DNA of 64,000 bases from positions 10,846,281 through 10,910,280 of the forward strand of contig NC_088301.1 in assembly GCF_032854445.1 (NCBI RefSeq), given 5' to 3'. Both the position numbers and the translations under genes were made by a program. Below, piece after piece: positions 12,001-24,300 of the stretch (position 1 is the stretch's first letter; every line of letters begins with the position of its first letter). Source of the DNA: Liolophura sinensis. Taxonomy: Eukaryota; Mollusca; Polyplacophora; Chitonida; Chitonidae. Below the pieces are notes generated by a model. It was given only the letters and a program-made list of their open reading frames with translations, searched no databases and was not told where the DNA came from.

Positions 12001-13560
12001 ATTGGTCACACAAGTGTTTTTGATTGAATGGTTCGTGAGTCCCCTAGACAGCTGTCATGACAGCTGCGTGAACCCATGTAAAGGAACATCATATTATACA
12101 ATAGTTGAGAATGTATGATGAACGCCACATCAGAAGTATTTCATCCATATTTCAGCTCAGAACAGGTTAGAACCAGCAAACAGTTAAGCATTTCAACAGG
12201 AGAATGATAACCTCTAAACATTTTCAAAAATGGACGTGAAGCAATGAAGCAGCCTGGTTTTCAAATTTGGTATGAGAGCACACAAAATGAATCTGCAAAC
12301 AAAACTTTGCCCAGAAACCAATGAGCAGACAAAATCAAGGAAACTGTTAAATATGTGAAACTTTACATGCACAACTCCATCTTGTTTTAAAACTTGATCT
12401 CAGATTAATTGAAAGAAATGTGCACATAAAAGCTTATCGAATTGTACGTTTTTGAAATCAACTTCTGCAGTGAGACCAACTACCAATGAGAATTATGGAA
12501 CTCATTAAATATGCAAAGACCATGCCTGTTTTCAATGTCAGTCTGAGCGTCCAGTACTCATATTAAAAATGTATCAAAATTAATATTTGGATGATTCATT
12601 GCAAAAGTCAAATGAGTGGGAAAAGTCATGATGACTGATGGCATCCTTTGGGCTACAAGATGGTTTTAACTTTTTAGCCTTTACAGTTTTTGATACACAG
12701 GCCACTGAAATTATGTAACATATTTTTTTTTCCGACAACTGTATTTCTGAAAAAAAATCATTTCAAATGCGTGCAATAAATAAAGTAAAGTTCAAAATCA
12801 GCAACCCTAAATACACCAAGGTACAAGGTATATTACGACGTCAAATATTCAATCAATGGGAAGCCTTTTTACTGGGTGTTTTTTTTTTGTTTTTTTTTCA
12901 AACTTAATTATTGTAACTAGGCTAAATTTAAATGCATATTAAATATTAGAGCTTTCCAATGATTGTTTCTTTGTGTTTCAAAGACTTTTCCACAAAATCT
13001 AATATGGTTCGTGCCCAACCATATCTGCTATCATAACAATATGTATTGTTGTGTAAACTTAGGTTCACATTGCAGTTCTGTTATAAAATTCAAAATTCCA
13101 GAAAGCATATTATTGTAATTTCATGCCATTATACATATAAATGTGTAAGAATTATTTATTATTCATGAAATCAGTGCAAAAATGTTCAATTTTAACAGCA
13201 CCAATGCTCTGCCTTAAATCAAGTTAAAGAGGTCAATATGTGAGGGAAATGTCACCATTTCTGCTTCTTTTGTTTTTTGTTGTTTTTTTCATATTTTTGT
13301 ACTTGAAAATTGAAACCAGTTATCTTTTACTGACACATATATCTTCGCAAAACTATTAGCGCAGTCACATACATGTATATGTCTTTGTATGTTGTAACTA
13401 TCATCAATGGAAACCAGTTTCCATCAAAACACCCATTGTACTCCAATTGGCAAACTGTGCATAATTTGAGAAACTTATGCAATCATCAAATAATCCTGCG
13501 GTAAATGGATGTATGCTAATTGATGGCATGGTGTATTTCTACATAAGGCATTTCCATGAT
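9004..13560. other. Gene-poor AT-rich stretch
   Basis: No exon, RNA gene or recognisable mobile element was identified. Seen only: an 18-bp perfect palindrome cagctgtcatgacagctg at 12049-12066, several T-homopolymer runs, and a short stretch at about 10230-10300 with repeated gacaaccagatggacagacag-like wording of the sort found in old dispersed repeats. The longest open frame (11206-11613) is AT-rich and lacks motifs. Confidence 0.4.
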
Positions 13561-13563
13561 TTG

Positions 13564-14530
13564 TCATAAGGCATACTTCTGCAATGTCCTTTGCTGTGGA
13601 TGCTCAGTAAGAACTGCTTCTGTGACATTCTCAAAATCTGGGACTTCGGGAAGCGTGGTGATATTCAGTAATAGAATGTCTCGGCCTCCAATATCTGTTT
13701 GGGCTGTCAGGAGTCTACTGAGCAATGTCTGAAAAGTGGCACTCTGAGTCATAGGCAATTCATTGCAAGAATGTAGAAATGCCACGTTCCGTGAACTTCA
13801 CCACGGGTTGTCTGAAGATGTCCACCAGTACATTATTCTTCATTAACAATCACAAAGGATTTACCTGTATTTTAGAAATGTCAAGGTCTATCAATTTCAC
13901 CACAAGCTGTCTGGAGATGTTCAACAGTACATTGTTTTCCTTGAGGTCACTAAGTATTACCTGGATATTAGAACGTAGAAATGTCAGGGTCAATGGACTT
14001 CACCACAGGCTGTCTAGAGATATGCACCAGTGCATTGTTCTCCTTGAGGTCACTAAGTATTACTGTAATTCTTCAACCTTTTCGCACGTTTGCAAGGTGT
14101 TTTTTCAAGCATGTTCTGAAGGCATTATTTTGTGTAGACTGATAAAATTATACTTTCTATGAAGCCCTGAAATTGGCCAACTTAACCAATGTAGTTTCGT
14201 CTCCAAAATCAAATTAAAAATGTGCATATATTGTACTAAATGTTCCTCTTTCATATGCAAAAAGGTTGAGAAATGAGGGTCTTGCCAGAATATGTATTGG
14301 AAGCTTTGTGCAAGAACACTATCAACAGTTATTTAAAAACTGTATGTGTGGTTATATCAAGTAACAGAATGTCCTCGGCCACAAATATCTGATAGGTCTT
14401 AGGTTGGGTCTTCGCGTTTAACCTCAGATGTGATGTGTCTGAGAAGCCGCAGTTCCTCTGTCCTAGAGTCATTAGCTATTTCTCCGCAAAATATAGAAAT
14501 GTCAAGGCCTAAACCGTACTCAACCCCATG
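13564..14530 (-). pseudogene. Decayed, internally duplicated kinase-like gene fragment
   Basis: On the minus strand, three tandem segments (about 13980-14066, 13878-13965, 13780-13860) translate to versions of VILSDLKENNVLLNISRQ followed by LVVKLIDLDIS. This resembles subdomains VIB-VII of a protein kinase (DLKxxN catalytic loop then a DFG-like LID), with Ser or Leu in place of His-Arg before DLK. Flanking segments (about 13600-13745 and 14375-14500) are also duplicates of each other, sharing a GGRDILLLNIT / GRGHSVT-like stretch. Stops interrupt each longer frame and the copies have diverged, so this reads as a dead, tandemly duplicated exon block. The kinase assignment is tentative. Confidence 0.35.
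14061..14280. mobile_element. MITE-like element, family A (copy A1)
   Basis: Starts tactgtaattcttcaacc and ends aaaaaggttgagaaatgaggg; the two ends are imperfect inverted repeats of each other. The interior contains gataaaattatactttctatgaagccctgaaattggcc. Related copies lie at about 19291, 31075, 32888, 42553 and 51695, in both orientations. Confidence 0.75.
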
Positions 14531-15022
14531 CATGTGTCAGCTGTCATTCCGTTAATGGCAAACAGGTCATGGCAAACAGGTTCAAGACCATGGAACAATT
14601 GGTCATTGGTCATTTTACACGCTTCTACCACCTTTACTCGTGCAGCTACAGTGAAAAAAAAAACATGGAACTTTGAAGTTAATGCAAAACTCGGCAGTTA
14701 TAAAGATTAGGTTGAACTTTTTGTTGGTCAATGAGCCCCTTCTAATTGTTCACTGTAAAAAGTTCTTCATTGAACTGAAGTCACTGTACCATATGACATC
14801 AACCTCAACTTTAAAATTCCTGCTTAGATGTCATTTTTAAAGTTTTTTACAGAACAGAATAGGCCTACTGTTTTTACAGAGAGTAAGGCAATACTTGGAT
14901 GATAACATACAAGGTCATTTAATGACAATGATGAGCATTTTCGCATCTATTGTTCGGTCCTGGTCATGATTAGGTTGGAATTTAGCACAGCTCGAGGGCT
15001 AGCCTTATAATGCTCTGGCGGA

Positions 15023-15265
15023 ATTCAACGTTTTCCTAGAGTAGATGTAGGCTACTGACATGGCGGTGGATGAAAACCTCGAGTCGGACTTTTCGTGTTT
15101 ATCTAAAGGTTTCTTTCTAACAAGATAGATCAATAACCAAACAATGTATGGGTTTTACTTGGAATAGATGTAGGAACATTCAGAGCATAAGTTGGGTGTC
15201 GTTTTATGAGTAATTACATGATGGTCAGACTCTATTAGACAGGCTCAATCTCAGAAATCTCAGAA
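15023..15265 (+). repeat. Dispersed repeat, copy 1 of a locally duplicated segment
   Basis: gttttcctagagtagatgta, ggtttctttctaacaagatag, gaacattcagagcata and tggtcagactctattagaca recur in the same order at 17483-17653 and 18019-18095. The second copy carries about 365 bp of extra DNA in the middle. Confidence 0.8.
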
Positions 15266-15269
15266 GGGA

Positions 15270-16330
15270 ATAAATTTCTCAATGTTCTGTACTGGCGGCA
15301 CCGTATATAAAACCAAGTATGATACTAACATCATGTGCTATATATGTGTCGCCTACCTGCGCATCCCGATATGTGCCATACCTGTGAGTGTGAACTCTCA
15401 CGTTTTCGACGCGAGTCTCCCACTTTCAATTAAAAATCACGTTATCACAGTCAATATATTAAATCACACATATTTTGCTGTTGTTGTTGTTGTTTTTGTG
15501 GGTTTCAAAAATGTTTCATAATGTTGTGATGTTTTCATCTCCCATAATGACGAAATTACGACAGGTAAAACTGTATACTTGCCACTTGCCAGTAAAGGCT
15601 TCCAAAGTACCGTAGGCCTACAGTTAAAATTAGCTTTACACAAACCATTTTTTCAACTATTGAGGCTACGATTTTGGAATTAGAGGGGGACTTTGGAAAT
15701 CAAACTCACAGTCTCATTCACTGAACAAGGTTTTAAATTTTGACTTGAGTCAGAGTTATAGTAAATCATGGCTTTGTGGAATCAGTCCTTGTAATTAAAG
15801 TAGTATATGCAAAAAAAAAAATCTGACCTTATGTATCCTACCGCGTGTTTTTTCTTTTTTTGTTGTTGTTTTTTTTTTTTTACACAGCGTTTTGTTTTGT
15901 GTACATGTGTTCTTCCTGGAACGCATAATCCTCCTCAACAACAGTCAGAGTATACAAACAACCTCAACACTCCCTGTACACAGACGCAACTCCCGCTTCC
16001 TGATTTCCCGTCTGATCACCGAAGAACTCTCGTGCGAATGGAGGTAAAATTCTCGAAGCCCGCCAGTTGCGTCAAAAGAGACAGAAGTCAAAAGACATCG
16101 AGGGACTGGATTTTGTCATGTTTGATTTATTTGTTAAAGTCAACAAATTTAAATGCGTGGCGTGATTTTCTCTCTACTAACATCAGTTTCCGACAACCTT
16201 TCTTTGTCACGAGTGACTGATATGTGGAACCAAAAGCGATGTAGGTAGGTAACCGCTGGTGGGGATGTTATGAGGATTGCTAGTTGAGGAATGTATCTCT
16301 CTTTATCTCTCTATACTCTCTGGTTCTAAT
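15270..16330. other. Stretch with no gene recognised
   Basis: Contains poly-A and poly-T runs (about 15808-15880) and no motif-bearing frame. An open frame over 15807-16220 begins in the homopolymers and has no family resemblance. Confidence 0.4.
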
Positions 16331-16332
16331 GT

Positions 16333-16985
16333 AGCTTATTCAACCTGTCAGGTCTAGCCCTACCTACATCCAAGGTCAGCTGCCAAAGGCTTTACCTCTA
16401 CCTGACCACGTGATCTTTTTCTTTGTTGTCGCTGGGTATGTAATACCTTTCAGCCAGGTAAACACTCTCAAACCCATTCCAAATAATAATTTATTTCTCT
16501 CAAAAAACATCGCTAGTATCATTCAAAATAGAATTATCTTGTGTAATGTGCTGCAACAGCAACGTCAGTCTGAGCTGATCTTTTTCATGATTTAACCTGA
16601 AACCGCTCCTAGGTTATAACAAACAGGCCCGATCACGGAAAGAAAAAGAATTCTCTATACCCTTAACCATTTCCTCAGAAAGTTACTTTTTTCAGAAAAG
16701 AGTGTTTATTTTTCGTAGTTAAATTTGACATAGAGTTACTCGCGGTTGTGTGAGAAACAAAGCATTTTTTTTTTCAATGAGACCAAATACGGCAGCACAT
16801 TTACATGAGGCTAGGTACAAGAGCCTCCCTTTTGTATCATCGACTTTCCAACATTGGCCAGTGCACAGAAAAAGAGATTTGACAAAGTTTCGTGACATGA
16901 ACTGTTAGTTATGTGTTAAGTGCAAGTCGGGTAAGTGCACTATTCTACATATTCTACTATTCTACATAGTGCACTTAGTTTTTAA
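16333..16985 (+). repeat. Dispersed about 650-bp repeat, copy 1
   Basis: Shares long nearly identical blocks with 38130-38760 in the same orientation, for example gatctttttctttgttgtcg, cagccaggtaaacactctca and tcctcagaaagtta. No coding capacity is seen. Copy 2 lies inside PRIM2 intron 2. It is probably an unclassified transposable element or SINE-derived unit. Confidence 0.8.
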
Positions 16986-17482
16986 TTTTGACCAGGTTTT
17001 TGTGACAAATGTACTTCCTGTCTTATGTGTAGGATCGACAGTAAGACACATTTACCGGATTTTCACATGCACATTAAATCTTCCCGAGGGTAAATCGATG
17101 TCAACCGAATGGTCCTCACAATCAACTAACCTGTTCTGAGTCACGCGGAATCAAAAACAATCCAGGATAACCACACAAATTCACAAAATAAATACATTTT
17201 CAGACCCCACACCCACTGTGGCTGCCTTCTCATTCTAATAGTCGTATAAACAAGTCACATGATCGATGTGAGCGAAAAAAAGAAAAAAAAATAATGTCCT
17301 TAAAGGAAGAAAATACCCATGGCAGTCATTTTTGTAACACTAGGCAAGTGTAGTTGTCCATTTGGCTGGTTCATTCCCCCTATGAGATGGCGCTAAATTG
17401 CTTCAGCCTTGTTTGTTCTAACAAGTGATCAAAATGGTGATGGATGGCTTACAGCCACAGTCCCCACTACACCCATGGTGGC

Positions 17483-18095
17483 CGTTTTCCTAAAGTAGAT
17501 GTAGGCTACTGACATGACGGTGGACAAAAATGTTGAGCCAGAGTTTTGATGTTTGCTTTGAGGTTTCTTTCTAACAAGATAGACCAATAATCAAAAAATA
17601 CGTGGACTTTACTTAGAATACACATAGGAACATTCAGAGCATAGGTTTGATGGATTGCTCCATGCATTTCAATGCAATCTCATCTACCACCAGGTTAAAG
17701 CAAGCGATGTGTTAGGGCTAGACTATTGTAAGGCTAGCCCTTGAATTGTGTTAATTGGCGCTAAGCGAATACCAATTTAAGGCAATATGAAAACTCTAGT
17801 AACATAGAGCAAATTGATGCAACTGTAGCCTAAGCGTAAGTAATAAAGAGCTGCTGGCCTGAAAAGCATGACTCTCGACTGATCATTGATAACATTTCCA
17901 TAACATATGGTATACCCTCTGAATATATGGTAACAAGTATTCTTGTCTAAACCTTGACTGTTAGAAAACCCATTAATTATTTGTAAGAATGATCATAAGA
18001 ACATCTGTATTGAGAATTTGGGTTTCATTTTAGAAGTAATGACAGTATGGTCAGACTCTATTGGACAGATTCAGTCTTAGAAATCCTTAATGTTC
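17483..18095 (+). repeat. Dispersed repeat, copy 2 with central insertion (about 17654-18018)
   Basis: Matches 15023-15265 on both flanks (gttttcctaaagtagatgta to gaacattcagagcata; then tggtcagactctattggaca). The central block, about 365 bp, is absent from copy 1 and includes aaggctagcccttgaattgt. Either copy 2 acquired an insertion or copy 1 suffered a deletion. Confidence 0.75.
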
Positions 18096-18325
18096 TTAAA
18101 ATCAAATAAACTTAAAAAACTTTGAACTGAAGTGTGCCATTAACTGTGTTCAGTGAGAGTGTGTTGTGAGCATTAACTCGTTTATCTTACACTATTTGTA
18201 CATGTAGCAATGCAGAAATGCAGGGATGGTTTATATATCCCATCATACTGACTTGCTATTTATGATGTTTCTAGTTATTTAGTTAATCTGTTTTACAGGT
18301 AATATGTGAACTATCTGAGGACAAT

Positions 18326-21300
18326 ATGGCTGTATTGGTGTGTCTGCTGGCAGGGTTACTTCCCCTGAGCTGGGTACAGGCTGAAGCACAGTGGGACCCT
18401 CATGGATACATCATTTACTGTCCGTGTATGGGTAAGAGTCACAATGGTGTCACACACAACTGTGTATCAGTCAGTTAAACATACACCAGACATTACCACA
18501 CATGCTCTATTGCATTAGATGTGTTGTATTCAACATCGGACTTGAATTCTGCAAGTCGCTTTGACAAATTGGAAAGTTTTAGCAAATCTTTAGATGTAAA
18601 ATTGTTTGTATTGGCTGTATTGTCACATATACAGCATGGTAGCCAAGGATCTCGGCTGTGATCTTTTAATATGGAGTTAGACATAGATCACACCATTCTC
18701 TGCCATAAGGGTGGCCAGCAGTCATCGCATATCAGTGTATATAAGCATCCCATAGACTGAGGTCTCGGGCTAGTAATATTGGGGGGATGTGCATGTAGAC
18801 ATCAGCACGCCCATTTTTACATCCATACATCCGTCCAGTCATAAGCATTTCTTATGAACGAATCATATTTTTGTGAAAGTTTTTGGGCAATATGAGAATG
18901 ATGTACAAATATGTATGCACTGTTGGGTTTACTGTGTATCAGTTATATGTGAAGTTATCATTCTGACAAGATAGGATGCGGAGTTTGAGATCTGGTCATT
19001 GTAACACCTCGCATTTTTAATGGACTTTCATGAAACTTGGCAGATTTGTTAAAGACTGAAAGTAAAAGTGTGCCGGATGTTTGTTTATGGTTTAGTAGGC
19101 ATGGTCGTCATTTTCCTTTAGAGTGGTGAATGAAAGCTCCCCCCATGCAAAAGACTGGTTAAGGGCTGAGGGGATATGCCAATGTCTGAAGGCTCATCTG
19201 ACAATTGCTGCTCTCGAAGTTTTATTGTTGTTTTTATTTTTCCCATTAATGGACTGTATGTGGATGAATGAAGTAAACTGAACTATATGGACCCTAATTC
19301 CTCATCCTTTTCGCATATGAAATAGCAACTTTCAAAGCATCTTAAGTACATTACAATTCAATTTTGTCAACAAAATTATATTCGTTGGATTGGCCATTTT
19401 CACAAAAAGTATAATTTTATCAATTTACTCAGAATAGTACCTCCAGAATATGCTTAAATAAACACTGTGCTCACGTACGAATAGGTGGAAGAATTTCGGT
19501 AAGAATTAATTAAAATTAAATTTATGGTACGTGGACTGAAGAAATATAGTTTTACATAAATGTGTGGAAGAAATTGGATAAATTACCTGAAATTTTGCCC
19601 ATCACTAAGTTGCACTTTTTGCATGATTCTGAGAGTTCTGTAAATTTCATAAATTTAAGTGTTTTGATGTTTGTTTGAGAGGTAAGATGATATCCTACTG
19701 GGGAAATGTAGGTTTCAGCACCTAGAGAAATATTATTATGACATTTGGATGAAATTGTGTTTTGTCATTTACCATACTGAAATTATCACTGATACAATTA
19801 CAGGTAGATTTGGGAATCAGGCTGAGCATTTTCTTGGGGCTTTAGGGTTTGCCAAAAGCGTGGATAGGACATTGATCCTTCCTCCATGGAGGACATATGT
19901 AAGCATATTTCAGACGTCTTAATAATTTGTTTGTCACCTGATGCAAATATTGTAAAATTACTTCACGAAATAGAAGTGAAATGTGAAAATTCTTCTGCCT
20001 TCCATTTGGAATGTAACTGTCGTAAAGCATATTGATATTGCTCCTACAAGTTATTTTTCAGATTGGCATCTTTCAGCCAGATTGTCAGTTAAATTGCCCC
20101 ATCATGTGATGTAGAAGCAAAAGTGCTTCACATATTTGTACACATTAAACACTTTAATAACGGACTGCTTATCCCTTTTAATACCGTTGTCTTGTTTAAG
20201 AAAAACATCCCTTTTGATGAGTGGTTTCAAGTTGATCCTCTGAAGGAATACCACCGTGTGATTCTGGCTGAGGATTTCATGAGGGAGTTTGCCCCAGAGC
20301 ACTGGCCCCCTGGGGAGAGGAAAGGCTGGTGCTACTCTCACTCCGGCGATACATCTAATTGTGATATGAAGATAGGTCAGTACTCTGGTTAATAAATGCT
20401 TGTAATAAAAACAAAAATCCCATTGGTCCTGATTGTACTCCTTATGGCAAAAAATATGAAGAAAAACTATTCCTAAATATTTCATTGAACTGAACGGATT
20501 TTGAAATAAGAATGTTTACTATGTATATAGTAGTTTGCAACATGTAGCTAAATTTGTATCCAGAGTTATTTCAGATTGTCTCATATGTCTGGTAACAGAC
20601 TCCAAAGGAATATAAATTTAACTTTTGATTCTCTTTCTTGGGCTAAAGATAGATTATTCTTTGTAGCCTTGGTTTAGGTTCAGTTGGTTAAGCCAGAGTA
20701 TGTGTGATGTACATATATAGTTCAGAGAGTGCAGGACGTGGACTGGTGGGTAAGGTGCTGGTGTGTCAGTCGCCAGGTCACATGAGAGTGCAGGACGTGG
20801 ACTGGTGGGTAAGGTGCTGGTGTGTCAGTCGCCAGGTCACATGAGAGTGCAGGACGTGGACTGGTGGGTAAGGTGCTGGTGTGTCAGTCGCCAGGTCGCA
20901 TGAGAGTGCAGGACGTGGACTGGTGGGTAAGGTGCTGGTGTGTCAGTCGCCAGGTCACATGAGAGTGCAGGACGTGGACTGGTGGGTAAGGTGCTGGTGT
21001 GTCAGTCGCCAGGTCGCATGAGAGTGCAGGACGTGGACTGGTGGGTAAGGTGCTGGTGCGTCAGTCGCCAGGTCACATGAGAGTGCAGGACGTGGACTGG
21101 TGGGTAAGGTGCTGGTGCGTCAGTCGCCAGGTCACATGAGAGTGCAGGACGTGGACTGGTGGGTAAGGTGCTGGTGTGTCAGTCGCCAGGTCACATGAGA
21201 GTGCAGGACGTGGACTGGTGGGTAAGGTGCTGGTGTGTCAGTCGCCAGGTCACATGAGAGTGCAGGACGTGGACTGGTGGGTAAGGTGCTGGTGTGTCAG

Positions 21301-24300
21301 TCGCCAGGTCACATGAGATGTGGGTCTACATGTATTCCCATTCTCTGACAGGAAAGTTTTTAGGCTCAGCTGCATTCATTGTTCTTTGGACCTAGGTGTT
21401 CAGCATTCTTACAGCATATCTTACAGCAGATTTGTCTTTTTGAGAACAGAGTTGCAATGCTAACAGCATGTTTGTCTTTTTCATAGCAGAGTTGCAATGC
21501 TAACAACATCGTTGTCTTTTTTTAACCATAGAGTTGCAATGCTAACAACATCGTTGTCTTTTTTTAACCGTAGAGTTGCAGTGCTAATAGCAGACTTGTC
21601 TTTTTAACCGTAGTACTGCAATGCTAATAACAGACCTGTCCTTGCAATGCGAACAGACGAGTCACAAGGCTTTCAGCAGACTTGTCTTTTTAACAGCAGA
21701 GTTGCAACACTAAACAGCAGATTTGTCTTTTATAGGACTTGTCTTTTTGACACCGAAGTTGCAATGCTAACAGCAGGTTTGTCTTTTATAGGAAATCCAT
21801 TTGAACCTTTTTGGACTGAGTTAGGAGTGGATTTTGATGATTATGTGCTGTTCAACATTGGCTTTGATAACATGTATGCAAACGCATGGAAGGAAAGGTA
21901 CATACTCAAGCAAAATGATCTTGGTGTTTAGTGGTGTACTTAGAAAATTAAAGCAGTACTTTCTTTATTAGTACAGATCTTGTGTGGAATTTTGTCAGCT
22001 AAGTACCTTCCATAGGGTTTAACTGTTTACTCTGAACACATTGGTTTTTCCCTAGCCATAAACCTTACCGCCTTGGTATTACTGTAAAATTCTTGAGTTT
22101 GGTGTTAGACACGAATCCAGTAGAACTTTTTGATAAAGATGAGACTTTGTGGAAAAGAAATGCACAATTTACTCAAATATTGGGTTCAGTCATTTCAAAA
22201 AGACCTTATATTCAATGTTCACTGTCACAGTTCTTGGTGGCAGTCATTGGAATCAAAATTCCAAATTTTCTGTATTCACTTCCAGTTTTCTTGATGGCAA
22301 TATTAAAGTAGTCTGTATAATAGCTTGATTTTGCATGATACCTGGCAGGCCCCAATAAGACATGTCACCCATGGAATAATTTGCCAGTACCTCTACAAAT
22401 GTCGGTGGTTTTACACTGGACACTCAGATATAAATATGGCTGTAAGGTTAAAAAATTCTTTCATGTTTTGTTAAATGACAATCTGATAAATAGATAATTA
22501 AATCATTAAATCAGATTTACCTCCCATTATGAGTCTTTTCCCTTGACTTAACTGCAGGTTTCCACCAGAGAAGTACCCAGTAATGGCGTTTAAAGGAGCA
22601 CCTGCCAGTTTCCCTGTCAAGGAACACCACATCGCATTACATCATTACCTTCACTGGTCTGAGGCCATACAGGGGGAGGCTAGTCAGGTCATCGAAAAAC
22701 ACCTGAATAATCAACCATTTGTGGGCATACACCTGAGAAATGGTATCGATTGGGTACGTACAGATTATGTGTTTGTGATCCAGTGAATGTATTGTTGAAT
22801 ACCTTTTAAACACTGAAGTTATGAAGCTATGTAAATAAGATCCTGTCTCCTGTTGTGGACATCAAAGCTTAGCACAGATGTGCTTTTCAATTTCTGGTTG
22901 GTTAGAATGAAAACAAGCCATAAATAAGCCAAGCAGTAGGTAGAAATTTTCAATTTTCTAAGGTTGTGGTGTCATTTTCAGGTGAACGCATGTCAGCATG
23001 TAGAGGGAATGACTGAGTTCATGGCCTCCCCTCAGTGTCTGGGGTACAGCAGAGAGAAGACAGTCATCCCTGAGCTGTGTCTTCCCTCCACACAGGAAAT
23101 CCTCAGGTGAGTGTGTACTGTAGTTTACAGTTTACCTGTGTGTCAGCATGTAGAGGGTATGACTGATTTCATGACCTCCCCTCAGTGTCTGGGGTACAGC
23201 AGAGAGAAGACAGTCAGCCCCGAGCTGTGTCTTCCCTCCACACAAGAAATCCTCAGGTGAGTGTGTACTGTAGTTTACAGTTTACCAGTGCGTCAGCATG
23301 TAGAGGGTATGACTGAGTTCATGGCCTCCCCTCAGTGTCTGGGGTACAGCAGAGAGAAGACAGTCAGCCCTGAGCTGTGTCTTCCCTCCACACAAGAAAT
23401 CCTCAGGTGAGTGTGTACTGTAGTTTACAGTTTACCTGTGCGTCAGCATGTAGAGGGTATGACTGAGTTCACGGCCTCAGTGTCTGGGGTACAGCAGAGA
23501 GAAGACAGTCAGTTCTGAGCTGTGTCTTCCCTCCACACAGGAAATCCTCAGGTGAGTGTGTACTGTAGTTTACAGTTTACCTGTGCGTCAGCATGTAGAG
23601 GGTATGACGGAGTTCACGGCCTCAGTGTCTGGGGTACAGCAGAGAGAAGACAGTCATCCCTGAGCTGTGTGTGTCCTTCATGCAGGAAGTCCTCAGGTGA
23701 GTCTCTGCCGTAGTTTGCCTCAGTCTACCTGTGTGTCAGCATGTAGAGGGTATGACTGAGTTCATGGCCTCCAGCTTTCTGCTTTCTGAGATTGTTCTGC
23801 CCACCACACATTACATTTTCAAGCTGGCAAATGATTGTTACCTTCCATCACTACCCATTGTAAGATTTGAAGGGGTGTGTGTAGCACTGTGTAACAGTGT
23901 GTGTAGCTTCATTTAAGAATCGTTATTAATTTCAGAATTCGGTCATAATATGAATATAAATCATTTTCAGTGCAACACATTGCCAGTATCACTCAAACAG
24001 TTCATTTCTGGCACATATTAAGAAATTTTTGGAGGCTTCTTATGCAGCCTGTCCTTTTAGGTTGGACCAAAATTCGTTTACAAAATGCGGCTGGTGGCTG
24101 TGAGGACGGTTTGAATATACACCATTTGCATCAGTGAATCAGAGCTTCTTGTATAGAATTTTCTTTTGCTCAACACACTAGTATATTTAAGATGAAATCC
24201 ATGACCGAGTTGTGCTTCTGTATCAAGCACATTGCACTTGTTTTGGACATGTTGTAGGCTGACCAGGAAAGTGGTTATGGCCACAGGTGTAAAATTTGTG

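Noticed and set aside
12049-12066. 18-bp perfect palindrome cagctgtcatgacagctg
   Set aside because: Isolated, with no repeat family or gene context; noted in the region description only.
15807-16220. 137-codon frame beginning with a Lys run and a Phe/Cys run
   Set aside because: Begins in A and T homopolymers and ends in ordinary DNA; it looks like chance.
20725-21316. CRISPR-like regular array
   Set aside because: Units are continuous 59-bp repeats without unique spacers, in an animal intron; the same applies to the other arrays.
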